A stretch of DNA of 17,213 nucleotides from JBLNBQ01 sp050260095 (GTDB lineage Bacteria; Bacillota; UBA5301; DYFA01): the NCBI GenBank assembly GCA_050260095.1, contig JBLNBQ010000115.1:1-17213 (forward strand), in the 5' to 3' direction. Of the stretch, positions 14,110 through 17,213 are shown piece by piece. Positions within the stretch are counted from its first letter, which is position 1. Each line of letters begins with the position of its first letter. The position numbers were made by a program, and so were the translations under genes. The notes beneath the pieces are model-generated. The model made no database searches and was not told the origin of the DNA. It saw nothing but the letters and a program-made list of their open reading frames with translations.

Positions 14110-15018
14110 CTAGACGACCTGGCTGAAGAAGTCGGCGATTCCAGCAGTCAGCGTCATCCGGGGCTCCCACCCCAAGACCTCCCGCGCCCGGGAGTTGTCC
14201 AGCGTGCTGTGCCGGATGTCGCCCGGCCGCGGCGGCCGGTGAACCACCTTGGCCGCCCTCCCCGACCGAGCCGCGACCAGCTCGTGCAGAGCCGCGACCG
14301 AGGTCGCCACACCCGTGGAGATGTTGAGGGGACCGGGCGCGCCGCGTTCGGCCGCCAGCAGGTTGGCGGCGACGACGTCCGAGACATGCACAAAGTCACG
14401 GGTCTGCTGGCCGTCGCCGAACACTTCGATCGGGCGCTCGTGCCTAGCGCGTTCGACGAAGATGGCCACGACCCCCGCTTCCCCCTCGGCGCTCTGCCGG
14501 GGCCCGTAGACGTTGGCGTAGCGAAGGACAACCGTGTCCAGACTGTGCTGCAGCCTGAGCAGGCCCAAGTACTTCTCCGCCGTGAGCTTCGACAAGCCAT
14601 AGGGGGAGAGCGGCTCGGTGGGGTGGCTTTCGGAGATCGGCAGCGACACGGGATTGCCGTACACCGCCGCCGACGAGGAAAACACCAGCCGCTCCGCGTG
14701 CGCCTTGGCACAAGCCACAGCCACGTTCAGCGTTCCCGCGACGTTCACTTCGAGATCCTTCGCCGGATCCTGCGTCGACCGGCCCACGCTGGCCTGAGCT
14801 GCCAGGTGAAAGGCGACCTCCGGCCGGAAATTCATGATGGCCCGGCGCGCCTCATACGAACAGACGCTGGCGTGCACGAAGCGCGCCCGAGGGTTCAAGT
14901 TTTCCGCCCTGCCCGTGGACAGGTCGTCGACAACGAGGACTTCATCGCCCCGCCCCACCAGCGCGTCAACCAGGTGAGACCCGATGAAGCCCGCCCCGCC
15001 GGTCACTACGCATCTCAT
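14110..15018 (-). CDS. NAD-dependent nucleotide-sugar epimerase/dehydratase (GalE-like extended SDR)
   Basis: A 302-residue Rossmann-fold enzyme. It has the NAD motif TGGAGFIGSH (6-15), VDDLSTG, HLAAQASV, the catalytic SSSAAVYG with Y140-x3-K144 (YGLSK), RYANVYGPRQ and FGDGQQTRDFVHVSDV. This places it with UDP-glucose 4-epimerases and related GDP/UDP-sugar enzymes; the substrate cannot be told. The start ATG at 15018 is fixed by GGAGG 7 bases upstream and by the family's N-terminus; the open frame further upstream (to 15105) crosses the terminator at 15068-15093 and is not used. It probably supplies an activated sugar for the neighbouring glycosyltransferases. Confidence 0.95.
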   Translation of the reverse strand: MRCVVTGGAGFIGSHLVDALVGRGDEVLVVDDLSTGRAENLNPRARFVHASVCSYEARRAIMNFRPEVAFHLAAQASVGRSTQDPAKDLEVNVAGTLNVAVACAKAHAERLVFSSSAAVYGNPVSLPISESHPTEPLSPYGLSKLTAEKYLGLLRLQHSLDTVVLRYANVYGPRQSAEGEAGVVAIFVERARHERPIEVFGDGQQTRDFVHVSDVVAANLLAAERGAPGPLNISTGVATSVAALHELVAARSGRAAKVVHRPPRPGDIRHSTLDNSRAREVLGWEPRMTLTAGIADFFSQVV

Positions 15019-15067
15019 CGCACGCCCTCCGGAAATTCTCCGTAGGCCAAAGTTTGGGCATTGCACC

Positions 15068-15093
15068 AAAAAAGTCCTGCTCGCCAAGACTTT
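15068..15093 (-). terminator. Intrinsic terminator or attenuator between the glycosyltransferases and the epimerase
   Basis: On the minus strand AAAGTCTTG (15093-15085) pairs with CAGGACTTT (15079-15071), 9 bp with one U-G pair. The loop is 5 nt (GCGAG) and a run of six T in all ends at 15068. It stands in the 153-base gap between the GT2 stop and the epimerase start, 50 bases before the latter. No convincing promoter lies after it, so partial read-through or antitermination may be needed for the epimerase and murJ. Confidence 0.6.
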
Positions 15094-15171
15094 CCACCGT
15101 GTCACTCATTCCGGGCCAACCCCACCATCTCAAGTCCAAGCGGCAAGAAAGAGTCCGCGCCTTCTTAATGG

Positions 15172-16188
15172 TCACGATGAGTTCCGCTGCAGATTGGACA
15201 AGCATCCAAGAAGAAGACCTGTACCGTAAGAGAGGTGAACCGTAACGAAACACAGCGGTAAAGCTGCAACCTTTGCTCCTGCGTGGCGTCTTAGACCGAT
15301 GTCCACACAGGCAAGAATCATGGCCAGGAGGTAAATCGACAACAATAGACTCAACGCCCATCGACCCCACGAATAGAAAAGGCTGCTCCCAGCAAGCGTA
15401 ATGAGCGTCAGGGTGAAAGTCAAGGGTATAATCTGACGGATCCTCAGGGACTCAGGCCATTTGCGCAGCATCTTGGCTTTCCACCAGCCGTATCGGAAAT
15501 ACTGTCTCCCCAAGGCCCTGAGATTGTGACGCGCATAGTACGTTGACCGAATCGCAGGATCGAAATAAACCGTACCTCCGGCCCGTCGGATCCGGTAGGC
15601 AAAGTCGTAGTCCTCATTGGCCTTGAGGTTCTCGTCGTATCGGCCGACACGATCCCACACTGCCTTTTTAAAGCACCCGAAAGGCACCGTATCCACAACT
15701 TGAGGCCCCGCCTGCGCCCCATATCTATACAGACTGTCCCCCGCCCCGAAGGGATGACTGACCGTCAATGCTATGGCTTGAGCAATCAGTGTCGTTCGAG
15801 ATGGCCGGATCAGCCATACCCCGCCTACCAGCTGAGCTCGTGACTTCTTGAGTGCAGCCAGGCACATGGAGACGTAATTGGCGTCAGGCTTTGCATGCGC
15901 GTCCATTCTAATGATGATAGGGCTCTGAGCCTGAGCTATTCCTTCGTTTAGGGCAGCAGGAATGCCTTCGCCACTGTTGCTTATCACTCGGACCAGGAGC
16001 CTGTTTTCACCATGGTCTTTCACCCATTGCTCAATCAGCCTACGCGTACCGTCAGTGGAATGGTCGTCGACTATGACAACTTCGAGTTCATCTTGGTAGT
16101 CTTGCTCATCCAAAGCTTCGAGAAGGTCTTGAATATACTTCTGCTCGTTCCTACAGGGAATCACTATGGACACTCGGGTCTGGCTCAT
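15172..16188 (-). CDS. GT2 glycosyltransferase (ExoA-like), membrane-anchored
   Basis: A 338-residue GT-A-fold glycosyltransferase for surface polysaccharide. It has SIVIPCRNE (7-15), VIVDDHSTDG (D41, D42), the metal motif RMDAHAKP (D96), the acceptor/base site NEDYDFAYR (E192, D193), and the ExoA-like RYFRYGWWKAKM region, here QYFRYGWWKAKM (229-240). Two or three membrane spans follow from about 252. ATG at 16188 has AGGTGA 7 bases upstream, overlapping the previous gene's stop, so the two are in one operon. The GC content is clearly lower than in metG or nrdJ. Confidence 0.93.
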   Translation of the reverse strand: MSQTRVSIVIPCRNEQKYIQDLLEALDEQDYQDELEVVIVDDHSTDGTRRLIEQWVKDHGENRLLVRVISNSGEGIPAALNEGIAQAQSPIIIRMDAHAKPDANYVSMCLAALKKSRAQLVGGVWLIRPSRTTLIAQAIALTVSHPFGAGDSLYRYGAQAGPQVVDTVPFGCFKKAVWDRVGRYDENLKANEDYDFAYRIRRAGGTVYFDPAIRSTYYARHNLRALGRQYFRYGWWKAKMLRKWPESLRIRQIIPLTFTLTLITLAGSSLFYSWGRWALSLLLSIYLLAMILACVDIGLRRHAGAKVAALPLCFVTVHLSYGTGLLLGCLSNLQRNSS

Positions 16189-16195
16189 GTCGCGT

Positions 16196-17213
16196 TCACC
16201 TGCCGTTGAAACCCAAGACGTCGTCCAGAACCCGATTCCACTTAAGATTCCACAGCTCCTTGCTAAAGTTTTGTAGACAATACTCGCGAGATCTCTTCGC
16301 TATTGCGTGAGCCTCGGACCGGTTGTCCATGACCCACATGATCACCTCTGCGATTGACCTGACATTGGGCTGCACCACAAGCTTCTCTCGTCCGTGCACA
16401 CCGATTTCTTTGAGTCCCCCAATGTCGGTTGCAGCCACAAGCCTGCCACTCGCCATGCCTTCGAGCATCGCAAGGGAAGTGCCTTCCGAAAAGACCGAAG
16501 GAATCAAGACGATATCGCACTCGTTATAGAGTGCAGACATCTGTGCTCGATCTCCAACATGGCCGGTGAAGACAAAACAGTCCTCAACCTCAAGTTCCAT
16601 GATTCGTTTCCGCAAGTAAGGATACACGGGACCAGTACCTACTATGGTGAACCGGGCAAGGACTCCCAAGCGCCGCAGGTAGGAGCAGATTTCGGGAAGC
16701 ATGTAAACGCCCCTGGCAACGTTCAGATTCCGGGGCACTAGTATTCTTAGAGGTGCTTCAAATCTAGGCTCTGATGACGGGGAAAAAAGCCCAGTGTCAA
16801 CATAGTTGTGTATGACTTTGACTTTGTCCCGGAGCTTGGCGGGAAGGTACATCATGAGATTGGAATCAACACTGACTGTAGCTGTCAACTTGCTGATGCC
16901 TTGTCGCACCAAATGGGGGACAACGCCTCGGAAAAACATGTATTTTGCAGCGCCCATCAATGGGCCTTTGATGAACCCATACCTGTACTTGGATTCACGC
17001 CAAACGTAAGACAAAAGGTCTGTGTCCCATTCCACACCATGGAATACGCCGATGCTTCGATGAATCTCCTGAGGCAGCAGCGCAGCGAAGCGCGGATAGT
17101 TGAAAAATACCAATGAGTCTGCCTTCACCAGTCGTCGAAACCTCATCGCCAGCGACCACGGGAACAGAAGCCGCTCAAGCCTGGACAACGCTAGGGTATG
17201 CAGAACAAAGCCT
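16196..17213 (-). CDS. GT4-family glycosyltransferase, N-terminus beyond the window
   Basis: A GT-B-fold glycosyltransferase that adds a sugar from a nucleotide donor to a glycan. Seen are VSVDSN, HNYVDTGLFSP, ILVPRNLNVARG, FTIVGTGP, FTGHVGDRAQM and the donor-binding E-x7-E motif SEGTSLAMLEGMASG, then ATDIGGLKEI. The frame has no stop to the right edge: residues GFVLHTLAL precede the TTG at 17188, so the start lies outside and TTG is not needed. About 340 residues are visible of an expected 370-400. It ends 7 bases before GT2. Base composition is much less GC-rich than the housekeeping genes, suggesting transfer of a surface-glycan module. Confidence 0.92.
   Translation of the reverse strand, partial: GFVLHTLALSRLERLLFPWSLAMRFRRLVKADSLVFFNYPRFAALLPQEIHRSIGVFHGVEWDTDLLSYVWRESKYRYGFIKGPLMGAAKYMFFRGVVPHLVRQGISKLTATVSVDSNLMMYLPAKLRDKVKVIHNYVDTGLFSPSSEPRFEAPLRILVPRNLNVARGVYMLPEICSYLRRLGVLARFTIVGTGPVYPYLRKRIMELEVEDCFVFTGHVGDRAQMSALYNECDIVLIPSVFSEGTSLAMLEGMASGRLVAATDIGGLKEIGVHGREKLVVQPNVRSIAEVIMWVMDNRSEAHAIAKRSREYCLQNFSKELWNLKWNRVLDDVLGFNGR

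Noticed and set aside
15019..15105. N-terminal extension of the epimerase by 29 residues
   Set aside because: It crosses the intrinsic terminator at 15068-15093. GGAGG stands 7 bases before the ATG at 15018, where the NAD-binding fold begins.

Overview
The window is a high-GC (roughly 65% by eye) bacterial chromosome segment with compact, mostly minus-strand operons. Three things suggest a Bacillota (Firmicutes) lineage: a T-box riboswitch in front of metG, sigma-A-type promoters, and a B12-dependent ribonucleotide reductase behind paired NrdR boxes. Two neighbouring genes look like outer-envelope proteins: a LolA-like periplasmic protein, and a signal-peptide-bearing beta-barrel resembling the Wzi capsule-assembly family. 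Together these would fit a diderm, high-GC Bacillota such as the Limnochordia. That placement is inference and no marker gene in the window proves it.

Layout, all minus strand unless stated. 1-175: non-coding, with a 14-C homopolymer and hairpins. 176-3859: nrdJ, interrupted by a 410-residue LAGLIDADG intein (1799-3028) placed directly before the radical cysteine. 3860-4135: the nrdJ control region, with two NrdR boxes, a promoter, helically phased A-tracts and a cluster of DnaA-box-like 9-mers. 4136-4975: a protein resembling HhH-GPD DNA glycosylases with a C-terminal four-cysteine motif, behind its own promoter. 5082-9467: the operon metG, tatD, then a polyprenol/phytol-kinase-like protein fused to DUF92 (VTE6-like). 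It is read from a promoter near 9800 through a T-box leader and terminator (9500-9786). 9830-10240: no intact gene, but the eroded C-terminal end of a second murJ and the tail of another lost gene.

10242-10958 is the only plus-strand gene, LolA-like. It converges on the far end of an envelope/polysaccharide cluster read leftward: a GT4 glycosyltransferase (cut by the right edge), a GT2 glycosyltransferase, an intrinsic terminator, an NAD-dependent sugar epimerase, murJ (lipid II flippase), a 75-residue VanZ-like protein, and the Wzi-like barrel. The last three genes overlap by 1-4 bases and are probably translationally coupled. The glycosyltransferases are visibly less GC-rich than the rest, as is common for transferred surface-polysaccharide genes.

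How the genes may work together: the glycosyltransferases and epimerase would build a surface glycan, MurJ moves the cell-wall precursor, and the Wzi-like barrel could hold glycan at the outer surface. On the housekeeping side, metG/tatD respond to charged tRNA-Met and nrdJ responds to dNTP state through NrdR. The most notable points are the OM-type genes in a Firmicute-like context, the fused isoprenoid-kinase pair, the intein at the radical cysteine, the DnaA-box-like cluster upstream of the reductase, and the murJ relic.
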